Positions 1 through 6,066 are shown, numbered from the stretch's first letter. The stretch: 9,716 nt of DNA from Chloroflexia bacterium (GCA_013698305.1 JACCVC010000102.1:1-9716), one strand, 5' to 3'. Notes: generated by a model not told the origin, from the sequence alone. Numbers and translations: made by a program.

Positions 1-91
1 ACGCGGATTCAAGATCGTTGCGCCTCTGTCGCCAACCGCTACTGCGATTGCCCCCAATCTCATTTGAGAATGGGTTCCCTTTTCCGGCTAG

Positions 92-137
92 CGTTGATAC
101 ACTTCCCCCAATACCGGGTCCCAGGAAAGAATCAACG
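92..137. repeat. Inverted repeat CGTTGAT/ATCAACG upstream of the LPDTG gene
   Basis: The 7-bp arms at 92-98 and 131-137 are perfect inverted repeats separated by 32 nt. They lie 100-145 bp before the start of the LPDTG gene, where an operator or a leader hairpin could sit. I see no gene in bases 1-202 and no convincing promoter; a TTGACG at 150-155 has no good -10 partner. An inverted repeat of this length can occur by chance. Confidence 0.25.
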
Positions 138-220
138 GGAATATCTGCTTTGACGCGTCTGGCTTGCGCGAAATTGTGCCTTGGTGGGTGCGGGCTTGAT
201 CGTTGCATCCTGCCGGGGTG

Positions 221-227
221 GGAGAGG
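221..227 (+). promoter_or_regulatory. Ribosome binding site for the LPDTG protein
   Basis: GGAGAGG lies 8 nt before the ATG at 236. This favours the start at 236 over the in-frame ATG at 203, which has no purine-rich sequence at the right distance and would put a charged 11-residue stretch before the signal peptide. Confidence 0.7.
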
Positions 228-235
228 GTGATCGC

Positions 236-844
236 ATGTCTCAACGAGTGTTGGTGGCTGTTCGTGTGTTCGTGGCGGTCGTGGTGACGGCAGGATTGCT
301 GGGAATGCAGGGGCTGACCGCCGCCCAGTCCCCGACCGATCCGGATGGTGACTTTGACGGTGACGGTATCCCCAACTCGCATGATCCCGATGACGACAAC
401 GACGGGGTAACGGACGATCAGGACCAGGATCCCTTCAACCCCAATGCCGGGGCGGCGCCGGCCCCGTCGATCATCGATCAGGACGCCGATAACGAGAGCG
501 ACGGCATCTCCAACTCGCATGACCCTGACGACGACAATGATGGCGTGACGGACGACGTGGACTGCGCGCCGTTCGACCCGCAGGTGACCGTCTGCACCAC
601 GCCGGAGCCGGCCGCCCAGCCGCCGACCGGACCGGCGCCGTCGAACCCCTCGGGGTCGAGTGGAGGCGGGGGTGGGAGCGGGTTCGACGCCAGTCCAGGA
701 GGCTCCGACCCGTTGTATGTCACCAGCCTGCCGGACACCGGTGACGGCTCGGGAGAAGCGGGGATGGAGATGGCCTGGGTGTTGATCGCAATGGCGAGCG
801 CCTGCGCCGGATCAGTTTTGGCGCTCCGGCTACGTGTCAGGTAG
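236..844 (+). CDS. Secreted LPDTG wall-anchored protein with two Asp-rich calcium-type repeats
   Basis: The product is a predicted surface protein of 202 residues. Residues 1-30 form a signal peptide (MSQR, a long hydrophobic stretch, likely cleavage after LTAA). Two near-identical Asp-rich segments follow at about 35-67 and 81-113. Both carry NSHDPDDDNDGVTDD, the pattern of thrombospondin type 3-like calcium-binding repeats. Cys110 and Cys120 after the second repeat could form a disulfide. A Pro/Gly/Ser-rich linker (about 122-160) leads to a sorting signal: LPDTG at 165-169, a hydrophobic segment at about 177-197 and the basic tail RLRVR. By family knowledge a sortase would cut between Thr and Gly and attach the protein to the envelope. 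The function of the exposed part is unknown; calcium-dependent stabilisation or adhesion is inference. No sortase gene is in the window. The downstream Nudix gene is 155 bp away and is probably unrelated. Confidence 0.88.
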   Translation: MSQRVLVAVRVFVAVVVTAGLLGMQGLTAAQSPTDPDGDFDGDGIPNSHDPDDDNDGVTDDQDQDPFNPNAGAAPAPSIIDQDADNESDGISNSHDPDDDNDGVTDDVDCAPFDPQVTVCTTPEPAAQPPTGPAPSNPSGSSGGGGGSGFDASPGGSDPLYVTSLPDTGDGSGEAGMEMAWVLIAMASACAGSVLALRLRVR

Positions 845-925
845 CTGTCCAGGATTGAGAATACGGAAATCGTAGCGGCCGATGCTGGACTCCGGTATCG
901 GCCCACGTTACGTTATTGTGACCAT

Positions 926-969
926 GGCAGACACACGTTCGCTTCGCTCAGTGCAGGCTATGGTCTGCC
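926..969. repeat. Inverted repeat GGCAGAC/GTCTGCC between LPDTG and Nudix genes
   Basis: Perfect 7-bp arms at 926-932 and 963-969 are separated by 30 nt, ending about 30 bp before the Nudix start. It could be an operator or a leader hairpin. There is no T-run after it, so it is not a convincing terminator for the gene before it. Confidence 0.25.
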
Positions 970-999
970 GCTCGGGATCAGCCTTGATGAAAGCCACAG

Positions 1000-1584
1000 A
1001 TGCCACCGATCGAATTTTCCGCCTTAACCGCCAAGCCCCATGAGCAGCACCTCTCCAGTCGCCGTGCCTATGACGGGCATATCCTCCACCTACGGGTCGA
1101 TGATGTGCGGCTGCCGAGTGGCCGAGAGACGGTCCGGGAGATCGTCGAGCATCCCGGCTCAGTCATTGTCCTTCCCATCACCGTGGATCGGGAGATCCTG
1201 TTCATTCGCCAGTACCGCTACGTGATCGGCAAGAACGTGATCGAGCTACCAGCTGGGCTGATCGACCCTGATGAAGCGCCCGAGATTGCCGCCGCCCGGG
1301 AGCTCCATGAGGAAACGGGCTATCGGGCGAACGCGCTTCGATTTCTCGGCGCCGCCTTCATTTCGCCGGGGTACACCCAGGAACGGAGTCACTTCTACGT
1401 CGCGACCGGGTGCGAGCAGGTCGATCACGAACCCGACCAGGACGAGCCGATCGATCTGGCGCATTTCCCACTCGATGATCTTCCCAACCTCCTCCGGTCG
1501 GGGGGAGAGTCGCCAGTCGAGAACGCGCAGGCATTGCTGGCGTTGAACTGGTTCGCGCGCTTGCAGGACGAGTTGATGGGTTAG
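1000..1584 (+). CDS. Nudix hydrolase, ADP-ribose pyrophosphatase-like
   Basis: This 194-residue protein probably hydrolyses ADP-ribose or a related nucleoside diphosphate sugar to AMP plus a sugar phosphate in the cytoplasm. A complete Nudix box spans residues 86-108: Gly86, Glu92, then RELHEETGY at 100-108, matching the spacing G-x5-E-x7-REU-x-EE-x-G-U. The preceding ELPAG at 82-86 and SPGYTQE at 122-128, with its Pro about 15 residues after the box, are typical of the ADP-ribose pyrophosphatase (NudF-like) subgroup. The N-terminal part (about 20-70) has the strand pattern of the dimerisation region of that group. Length fits the family. The start at 1000 has only a weak GAAAG upstream, and I see no better in-frame start. 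The stop overlaps the purD stop by 4 bp on the opposite strand. The exact substrate cannot be read from the sequence. Confidence 0.9.
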   Translation: MPPIEFSALTAKPHEQHLSSRRAYDGHILHLRVDDVRLPSGRETVREIVEHPGSVIVLPITVDREILFIRQYRYVIGKNVIELPAGLIDPDEAPEIAAARELHEETGYRANALRFLGAAFISPGYTQERSHFYVATGCEQVDHEPDQDEPIDLAHFPLDDLPNLLRSGGESPVENAQALLALNWFARLQDELMG

Positions 1585-2897
1585 CGACCCGGATTGGTTT
1601 CTACGCCGTTGCGATCAACCTCCCGTAGGGCGATGTCCTCGCGGCGCTCCATGCCGTCGAAGCTGATCAGGTCGGCGGCGGCGTAGGCGCGCTGCCGGGC
1701 GGTGGCGAGATCATCGCCGAGACCGACCACGGTCAGCACCCGCCCTCCAGTGGTTAGGATCTCGCCGTCATCGTTTCGGGCGGTGCCAGCATGAAATACG
1801 ATCACGTCATCAAGCTTCGCCGCCTCGTCAAGGCCGCGAATCACCTTGCCAGTCTCGTAGTTTCGCGGATATCCGCCTGACGCCAGCACGACGCCGACCG
1901 CCGCGCCGGATACCCCCACCGGCTTGCACTCGTCGAGGTGGTCGTGGGCGACCGCGTCCAGCAACTCGCCCAAGTCGCTGGTCAGGATCGGCAGGATGAC
2001 CTGGGTTTCGGGGTCACCAAACCGGGCGTTGAACTCCAGCACCTTTGGACCGTCGTCGGTCAGCATGATCCCCGCATACAGCACGCCGCGCATGGGTGCA
2101 TCGTGCTTCGCCAGCGCACCGACCACCGGCTCGAGGATGGTGCGCTGGATCTGATCGAGCGTCTCCGCGTCGACCAGCGGCGGTGGCGCGTATGACCCCA
2201 TGCCGCCGGTGTTGGGCCCGGCGTCGTTGTCGTAGGCACGCTTGTAGTCGCAGGCGGGCACCAGCGCGCGGACGGTAGTCCCATCCGTCAGCGCCATCAC
2301 CGACACCTCAATGCCGGTCAGCCGCTCCTCGACGACGACCGTCGCGCCGGCGTCGCCCAGCGCCTTGTCGGTGATGAGGGCGTTGAGCGCCTCGATCGCG
2401 TCGGACTGGTTGTCCGCCACGACGACGCCCTTGCCGGCGGCGAGACCGTCGGCCTTGACCACCACGCCACCCTGCTCGTCGGCGAGGTCGATGATCGCCC
2501 GGATGCCGGTCTCCCGATCCGCGACCGACACCGCCTGCGCCGTCGGGATGCCTGCCTCGACCATCAGCTTCTTCGCCCAGGCCTTGCTGCTCTCAATCAT
2601 GCTGGCGGCGGCGCTCGGCGACGCGACCGGGATCCCGGCGTCGGCGAATTGGTCGGACAGCCCCGCCGCCAGGGGGTCCTCCGGCCCGATCACGACCAGA
2701 CCGATATCCTGCTCCTTCGCCAGGCGAATCAGGCGGTCGTGCTGGGTCACCTTGATGTCATGCACCTCGGCGTCAGCCACGATACCGGCGTTGCCGGGCG
2801 CGCAGAGTACGCTCTCGACTCGTTCGCTCCGGTTCAAGGCCCAGACGAGGGCGTGTTCCCGCCCGCCGCCGCCGATCACGAGTACGCGCATCCCCAC
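1581..2897 (-). CDS. purD: Phosphoribosylamine-glycine ligase (GAR synthetase)
   Basis: PurD joins glycine to 5-phosphoribosylamine using ATP, the second step of de novo purine synthesis, in the cytoplasm. The 438-residue length is normal. Visible signatures are the N-terminal GGGGREHAL (9-17) and CAPGNAGI (32-39), the ATP-grasp lysine region KADGLAAGKGVVV (148-160), VVEERLTGIEVSV (188-200), DAGPNTGGMGSYAP (225-238) and the metal/ATP site LEFNARFGDPETQ (287-299). The C-terminal domain runs to about 425. The gene starts at a GTG (2895-2897); an ATG two codons later is the alternative. It stands alone on the minus strand with no other pur gene beside it. The formyltransferase fold at 5100-5768 is the only neighbour with possibly related chemistry. 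Function is secure from the motifs. Confidence 0.97.
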   Translation of the reverse strand: MGMRVLVIGGGGREHALVWALNRSERVESVLCAPGNAGIVADAEVHDIKVTQHDRLIRLAKEQDIGLVVIGPEDPLAAGLSDQFADAGIPVASPSAAASMIESSKAWAKKLMVEAGIPTAQAVSVADRETGIRAIIDLADEQGGVVVKADGLAAGKGVVVADNQSDAIEALNALITDKALGDAGATVVVEERLTGIEVSVMALTDGTTVRALVPACDYKRAYDNDAGPNTGGMGSYAPPPLVDAETLDQIQRTILEPVVGALAKHDAPMRGVLYAGIMLTDDGPKVLEFNARFGDPETQVILPILTSDLGELLDAVAHDHLDECKPVGVSGAAVGVVLASGGYPRNYETGKVIRGLDEAAKLDDVIVFHAGTARNDDGEILTTGGRVLTVVGLGDDLATARQRAYAAADLISFDGMERREDIALREVDRNGVETNPGR

Positions 2898-2904
2898 GAG
2901 ATGT

Positions 2905-2911
2905 CTCTCCC
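2905..2911 (-). promoter_or_regulatory. Ribosome binding site of purD (decides GTG start)
   Basis: Read on the minus strand this is GGGAGAG, 7 nt before the GTG at 2897. The same site would be 13 nt from the in-frame ATG at 2891, so the GTG is the better start. Confidence 0.65.
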
Positions 2912-3027
2912 TGATAGTCGATCATGGTCCATAAAGGGTGAAGGTGTTCCCGCCGCGTGACACCGTGCCACACAGTCACCACGCCAATGATACCGGTCGT
3001 TGCCGATGTGGTCGTCCGCCGTCGCCG

Positions 3028-3033
3028 TATACT
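3028..3033 (+). promoter_or_regulatory. Possible -10 element for the small protein/ATP-grasp unit
   Basis: TATACT matches five of six bases of the TATAAT consensus and lies in the divergent spacer between purD and the plus-strand unit. The hexamer 17 bp upstream (GATGTG, 3005-3010) is a poor -35. TTGCCG at 3000-3005 is better but 22 bp away. It would give a leader of roughly 80 nt. Confidence 0.3.
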
Positions 3034-3075
3034 CCCCTGCAGAATGTCCGCCGATGGGGTGGCGTTGTGTTGGAT

Positions 3076-3099
3076 GCGCGGCGGTTTGATCCGGCGCGC
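3076..3099 (+). other. GC-rich hairpin in the leader of the small protein gene
   Basis: The arms GCGCG (3076-3080) and CGCGC (3095-3099) pair. After one G-G mismatch, CGG (3082-3084) pairs with CCG (3091-3093) around a TTTGAT loop. It ends 7 nt before the ribosome binding site at 3107-3113, so it could affect translation initiation. There is no T-run, so it is not a terminator. Confidence 0.35.
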
Positions 3100-3106
3100 G
3101 AAGCTC

Positions 3107-3113
3107 AAAGGTG
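3107..3113 (+). promoter_or_regulatory. Ribosome binding site choosing the start at 3121
   Basis: AAAGGTG lies 7 nt before the ATG at 3121 but only 1 nt before the in-frame ATG at 3115. The later ATG is therefore the likely start. Confidence 0.6.
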
Positions 3114-3120
3114 AATGGTG

Positions 3121-3414
3121 ATGTACGATCTTTCTCCGGCTGATACTCGCGTCTTTCTGTTTCATTCCGCCGACGCGGCGGCTGACCCCAGCGCGGCGAT
3201 GGACAAGGTCAATGTCTGGCTGGGCAAGGATCGTTCGGGATCGCCCTACTCGAATCTCAAGGTCAAGGACATCAATGTCGCGCCGGACGGGACCGGTGGC
3301 GTGTACGTGACGGTAATCTGCACGCTCGGTCGGGTCAGCACTGGGTCGGTCAGCTCGGCCAGCCGCGGCAGCCGGGAACAGTTCGTCGAGGACGAGGGTG
3401 ACGAGGCCGATTAG
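3121..3414 (+). CDS. Small protein of unknown function, coupled to the ATP-grasp ligase
   Basis: I do not recognise this 97-residue protein with confidence. Its predicted layout is strand (RVFLFHS, 10-16), helix (about 22-37, AAMDKVNVWLGK), strand (LKVKDINVAP, 46-55) and strand (VYVTVICTLG, 61-70), then a low-complexity tail. The tail changes from Ser-rich (STGSVSSASRGS, 73-84) to strongly acidic (VEDEGDEAD, 89-97). The strand-helix-strand-strand core is loosely like small Cse60-type proteins, but that is an impression from pattern and not a match. It has no signal peptide or membrane segment. Its last 17 bp overlap the start of the ATP-grasp gene, so the two are likely co-transcribed and translationally coupled. 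A role as partner, regulator or substrate of the ligase is possible but unproven. Confidence 0.75.
   Translation: MYDLSPADTRVFLFHSADAAADPSAAMDKVNVWLGKDRSGSPYSNLKVKDINVAPDGTGGVYVTVICTLGRVSTGSVSSASRGSREQFVEDEGDEAD
3388..3391 (+). promoter_or_regulatory. Ribosome binding site of the ATP-grasp gene inside the preceding gene
   Basis: GAGG lies 6 nt before the GTG at 3398, within the coding end of the small protein gene. This supports the GTG start and implies translational coupling. Confidence 0.5.
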
Positions 3415-4675
3415 CGACCGGCGCCTCCTGTTGATCATGAGCCCGGCGACCTACCGCGCCGGCGCGTTCCGGGATGCGGCCGCCCGGATCGGCCTGGAAA
3501 TCGTGGTCGCGGTGGACATGCCCGACCCGCTGGCCGGGCGATACCACGGCCAGTTGACGCTCGATTTTCAGGATGTCGACGAGGCGACGTCGCGACTGGT
3601 GGCCTGGGTACACGATCATGCCGAACCGCCGGTGGTGGCGGTACTGGCGGTCGATGATCGCGGCAGTGAGATCGCCGCCCGGGCCAGTCAGCAACTCGGG
3701 TTGCCGCACAACGATCCGGCATCGGCGCTGGCTGCCCGCGACAAGTGGGTGATGCGGCAGGCGCTAGAGCGTGGCGGCGTGCCGGTGCCTCGCTTTGAGG
3801 CGGTGTCCGCAGATACTGATCCGGCGACGATTGCCCACCAGCAGGCGTATCCGGTCGTCGTGAAACCGACGTTGCTGTCGGGCAGCCGGGGCGTGATCCG
3901 GGCCGACACGGCGGACGGGTTCATCGAAGCGTTCTCGCGCACCCGGCGCGTGCTGGAACGATCCGGGATGCCGGCCGATACATTCCCAATCCTGATCGAG
4001 CAGTATGTTCCCGGTGATGAGGTTGCGCTGGAGGGGTTGCTGACCGACGGCGGTCTCGCGACGCTGGCGCTGTTCGACAAGCCAGATCCGCTCGATGGTC
4101 CCTTTTTCGAGGAAACGATCTACGTGACGCCGAGCCGGTTACCGGTCGACGTGCAATCGGCGATCTCCCGGCGCTCGGCCGAGTCGGCAAGGGCGATCGG
4201 ATTGCGCAATGGTCCGGTCCACGCCGAGCTGCGAATCGATCAGGCGACCGGGGATATCTGGATGATCGAGCTGGCGGGGCGGTCGATCGGCGGGTTGTGC
4301 GGGAGCGTGCTGGAGTTCGGCACGGGGATCAGCCTGGAAGAGCTCATCCTGCGGCATGCCGCCGGGATTGAGATGCCGTCGACGGATCGCGGTGGCGATG
4401 GCGCCGGGGTGATGATGATCCCGATTCCGAGGGGCGGGATGCTGCGCGAGGTAGGTGGCCAGCAGGAGGCGCTGGCGGTGCGCGGCGTGACCGGCATCGA
4501 GATCACCACGCCGTACAATCAGCCGATCGTGCCGCTGCCGGAGGGAGAGAGCTATCTAGGCTTTATCTTCGCGGAGGGGGCGACGGCCGCCGATGCCGAA
4601 GCGGCCTTGCGTGAGGCGCACGCCAGGCTGACGTTCCGGATCGATCCGGCGATACCGCTGATGCGGCGGAAATGA
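3398..4675 (+). CDS. ATP-grasp ligase with LAL_C2-like C-terminal domain
   Basis: This 425-residue cytoplasmic protein belongs to the ATP-grasp superfamily, which forms amide or similar bonds through an acyl-phosphate. The N-terminal domain (about 8-105) has a Rossmann-like pre-ATP-grasp pattern starting RRLLLIMSPATYRAGAF. The ATP-grasp domain (about 108-320) shows Lys116 in ARDKW, Lys156 in VVVKPTLLSGSRGV, the hinge ILIEQYVPGDEVALEGLL (198-215), HAELRID (275-281) and the metal site MIELAGRSIGG (289-299). In that site the usual Asn of E-x-N-x-R is replaced, giving E291-L-A-G-R295. The tail (about 335-415) resembles the LAL_C2 domain of L-amino-acid ligases (VMMIPIPRGG, GYxxGFIFAEG-like). That architecture suggests a peptide or amino-acid ligase, but neither substrate is known. 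It starts with GTG inside the preceding gene. Carbamoyl-phosphate-synthase or biotin-carboxylase function is unlikely because the extra domains are missing. Confidence 0.85.
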   Translation: MTRPISDRRLLLIMSPATYRAGAFRDAAARIGLEIVVAVDMPDPLAGRYHGQLTLDFQDVDEATSRLVAWVHDHAEPPVVAVLAVDDRGSEIAARASQQLGLPHNDPASALAARDKWVMRQALERGGVPVPRFEAVSADTDPATIAHQQAYPVVVKPTLLSGSRGVIRADTADGFIEAFSRTRRVLERSGMPADTFPILIEQYVPGDEVALEGLLTDGGLATLALFDKPDPLDGPFFEETIYVTPSRLPVDVQSAISRRSAESARAIGLRNGPVHAELRIDQATGDIWMIELAGRSIGGLCGSVLEFGTGISLEELILRHAAGIEMPSTDRGGDGAGVMMIPIPRGGMLREVGGQQEALAVRGVTGIEITTPYNQPIVPLPEGESYLGFIFAEGATAADAEAALREAHARLTFRIDPAIPLMRRK

Positions 4676-4695
4676 TCGCGAGTCCGGGGTCGGCG

Positions 4696-5013
4696 TTACT
4701 TCTTCCGGGGGGCTGCGGCGGGAGCGCCGCCCTTGCTCGGGGCGGCATCGGGTGGGGTCCAGCCTTCGGGGAGCTGGGCGTCTTCTCCGAAGAAGAACTC
4801 ATCCATCTCCTTCCGCATCAGCTTGCGGGTTTCCGGATAGGCCGGGTTGAGCGCATAGTGATTGATGAGAATCGTCATGTGGGGCTTCCAGAGGTCGTAG
4901 CCATCCTGGGAGACGTTCTCAAAAATCCGCTGGCCGAGTTCGCCAGCGAAGGGCGGCTGTTCCAGTCCGGGGAGTTCCTGGCCGAGTTTGACGCATTGGA
5001 CCATGCGGGGCAT
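4696..5013 (-). CDS. yggX: YggX-type Fe(II)-trafficking / oxidative damage protection protein
   Basis: YggX proteins are small cytoplasmic proteins linked in enterobacteria to Fe(II) handling and to protection of iron-sulfur clusters from oxidants. The match is clear along residues 1-90: Cys7 in MVQC at the position of the conserved Cys of E. coli YggX, GELGQRIFENVS (24-35), W42, MTILINHYALN (46-56), ETRKLMRKEMDEFFF (61-75) and EGWTPPD (83-89). The family is usually about 90 residues. This protein has 105 because of an Ala/Pro/Lys-rich tail (90-105), which looks disordered. The start at 5013 has GGAG (5024-5027) 10 nt upstream on the minus strand. It is convergent with the ATP-grasp gene (20-bp gap) and divergent from the formyltransferase gene (86 bp). 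The family is best known from beta- and gammaproteobacteria, so its presence here is notable. Confidence 0.9.
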   Translation of the reverse strand: MPRMVQCVKLGQELPGLEQPPFAGELGQRIFENVSQDGYDLWKPHMTILINHYALNPAYPETRKLMRKEMDEFFFGEDAQLPEGWTPPDAAPSKGGAPAAAPRKK

Positions 5014-5086
5014 GTTGGGTGATCTCCGGGTAGCGGCCGGTGCTGTAATGCTGATCGGCCCGAGTATTTCACCTGTCGAGTGTAGC

Positions 5087-5093
5087 AGAGAGG
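5087..5093 (+). promoter_or_regulatory. Ribosome binding site of the formyltransferase-like gene
   Basis: AGAGAGG lies 6 nt before the ATG at 5100. This supports that start even though the first 18 residues (PTSPPSAQEPGRAHGA) are not part of the conserved fold. Confidence 0.65.
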
Positions 5094-5099
5094 CCGATC

Positions 5100-5768
5100 A
5101 TGCCGACCTCACCGCCATCCGCGCAAGAACCGGGCCGGGCACACGGCGCGATCCGCTCGGTCTGGCTCGGCATGCGCTGCGATTTCACCAGGGCGGCGCT
5201 CGAAGGCGTTATGGACTCGGGCGGCGCAATCGTCCCGACCGCGATAGTCCTGCCCGCGTCGCCTCGCCCGAAAGGGCCCGGTTGGCCGGCGCCGCCGTTC
5301 GACCGGTGGCTCGGCTCGCTGGAGATCGAGATTATCGAGCTGGGTGGAGGGCGGCGTTCGGATTGGCAGCCAGTACACGAGCGTATCAAGGAGCTTCGCC
5401 CACAGGTAGGAATCGGCGCCTGCTTTCCTTATAGAGTGCCGGACCGCATCCGGGCGGCGTTGCCGCTGGGGGCAGTCAATATCCACCCGTCGTTGTTGCC
5501 GGAGTTGCGCGGGCCTGATCCCGTGGTCGAAGCCGTCCGGCACGGCATGGATACCACCGGCGTTACGTTGCACCTGATGGACGACGGCTGGGACACCGGA
5601 CCGGTGCTGGCCCAGGAGCGGGTGGCGATCCCGGACGGCGTCGATGCTCGCGCCTTCGAGGCGTCACTGGCGCGGCGAGGCGGGGAGATGCTGGCAACGG
5701 TGATTGCCGCCTGGCAGACTGGGGCTATCCTGCCACAACCGCAGGGTGAGACTACGCCGTCAACCTGA
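5100..5768 (+). CDS. Short formyltransferase, Fmt-type catalytic core without C-terminal domain
   Basis: This 222-residue protein has the folate-dependent formyltransferase fold shared by Fmt, PurN and sugar N-formyltransferases. The fold begins at about residue 19 (RSVWLGMRCDFTRAALEGV). The catalytic set is intact: Asn127 and His129 in VNIHPSLLP, and Asp165 in MDDGWDTGPVL. The Asn-to-Asp spacing of 38 equals that of E. coli Fmt. ELRGPDP after HPSLLP and TGVTLHLMDDGWDTG are closer to Fmt than to PurN. It ends at about the limit of the catalytic domain and lacks the roughly 100-residue C-terminal domain that Fmt uses for tRNA, while typical Fmt has about 310 residues. It is therefore probably not the cell's main methionyl-tRNA formyltransferase. 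Formylation of another amine, or a PurN-like role given purD nearby, are alternatives. The gene is not visibly frameshifted. Intergenic sequence follows it. Confidence 0.8.
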   Translation: MPTSPPSAQEPGRAHGAIRSVWLGMRCDFTRAALEGVMDSGGAIVPTAIVLPASPRPKGPGWPAPPFDRWLGSLEIEIIELGGGRRSDWQPVHERIKELRPQVGIGACFPYRVPDRIRAALPLGAVNIHPSLLPELRGPDPVVEAVRHGMDTTGVTLHLMDDGWDTGPVLAQERVAIPDGVDARAFEASLARRGGEMLATVIAAWQTGAILPQPQGETTPST

Positions 5769-5797
5769 ACCCGCCTGAAGCGTGCGCCGCGGTTGAC
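5759..5797. repeat. Inverted repeat GTCAACC/GGTTGAC overlapping a -35 element
   Basis: Perfect 7-bp arms at 5759-5765 and 5791-5797 flank 25 nt. The left arm covers the last codons of the formyltransferase gene. The right arm contains most of the TTGACA -35 box at 5793-5798. This is a possible operator. GTCAAC occurs again at 6040-6045, inside the odd palindrome CGTTGTCAACG (6036-6046). Confidence 0.35.
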
Positions 5798-5821
5798 ACG
5801 TTCGAGGAAATATGGGATAAG
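5793..5821 (+). promoter_or_regulatory. Sigma70-type promoter TTGACA-17-GATAAG
   Basis: The -35 box TTGACA (5793-5798) is a perfect consensus. With a 17-bp spacer the -10 is GATAAG (5816-5821), matching four of six bases. Transcription would start near 5828. No well-supported gene begins close downstream, so it drives either a non-coding RNA or a long leader for the SH3b gene at 6259. Confidence 0.55.
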
Positions 5822-5827
5822 CGGGGT

Positions 5828-6030
5828 GTTGAGACACGATGCTGCACGCCCATGGGTCCATGGCTGGAGATTCCTGTGTAGTGATCAAACCTGTGTCTGA
5901 CATGCTGGAACGATCCGCATGGCTCGAGCCAGATCAAATCCGGGTGCGACGGATGGGCGCCCCCGGATTCAGGCTCACACGCCTTGCCCCGACGTCGGAT
6001 GAGGGCCGACGAACGGAATAGATACACCTC
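5828..6030 (+). ncRNA. Candidate structured RNA or leader (no known family)
   Basis: This is a proposal from sequence only. Downstream of the TTGACA promoter there is a run of inverted repeats able to form successive hairpins. The first is 5901-5921, CATGC/GCATG plus GGA/TCC with one bulged T and an ACGA tetraloop. The second is 5920-5931, the palindrome TGGCTCGAGCCA, which shares two bases with the first. The third is 5937-5969, AATCCGGG/CCCGGATT with further GCG/CGC pairing inside. The fourth is 5971-5984, AGGC/GCCT. The fifth is 5993-6011, CGTCGG/CCGACG. The word GATCAAA occurs twice, at 5883-5889 and 5932-5938, both outside the stems. No T-run marks an end, so it may continue into the next gene. 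An alternative is a short protein of 60 codons at 5839-6021, or 46 codons from the GTG at 5881 with GGAGA at 5866-5870. I do not recognise that product. Confidence 0.3.
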
Positions 6031-6037
6031 ATCACCG

Positions 6038-6066
6038 TTGTCAACGTCGTTGCTCTAACCGATAGA
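6038..6066 (+). promoter_or_regulatory. Second candidate promoter TTGTCA-17-GATAGA
   Basis: TTGTCA (6038-6043) matches five of six -35 bases. GATAGA (6061-6066) is a weak -10 at the right 17-bp spacing. It would start transcription near 6073, about 185 nt before the SH3b gene. It resembles the promoter at 5793-5821 and also overlaps a GTCAAC word. Confidence 0.25.

Noticed and set aside
18..287. Plus-strand open frame of 89 codons at the left edge
   Set aside because: It overlaps the signal-peptide region of the LPDTG gene in another frame, has no ribosome binding site and no recognisable protein features.
2311..2934. Plus-strand open frame of 207 codons inside purD
   Set aside because: It is the antisense shadow of purD, whose motifs are unambiguous.
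2773..3438. Minus-strand open frame crossing the purD start and the small protein gene
   Set aside because: It is out of frame with purD, very Arg-rich, and covers the divergent spacer; no start signal or family resemblance.
5901..5921. Hairpin with ACGA tetraloop, considered as a guanidine-II (mini-ykkC) riboswitch
   Set aside because: That class needs two hairpins with ACGR loops. Only one is present, and the downstream gene is a wall enzyme rather than a guanidine transporter.
5752..6027. Minus-strand open frame of 91 codons in the intergenic region
   Set aside because: It has no recognisable motif. The hairpins and the plus-strand promoter explain the region better, although a short protein cannot be excluded.
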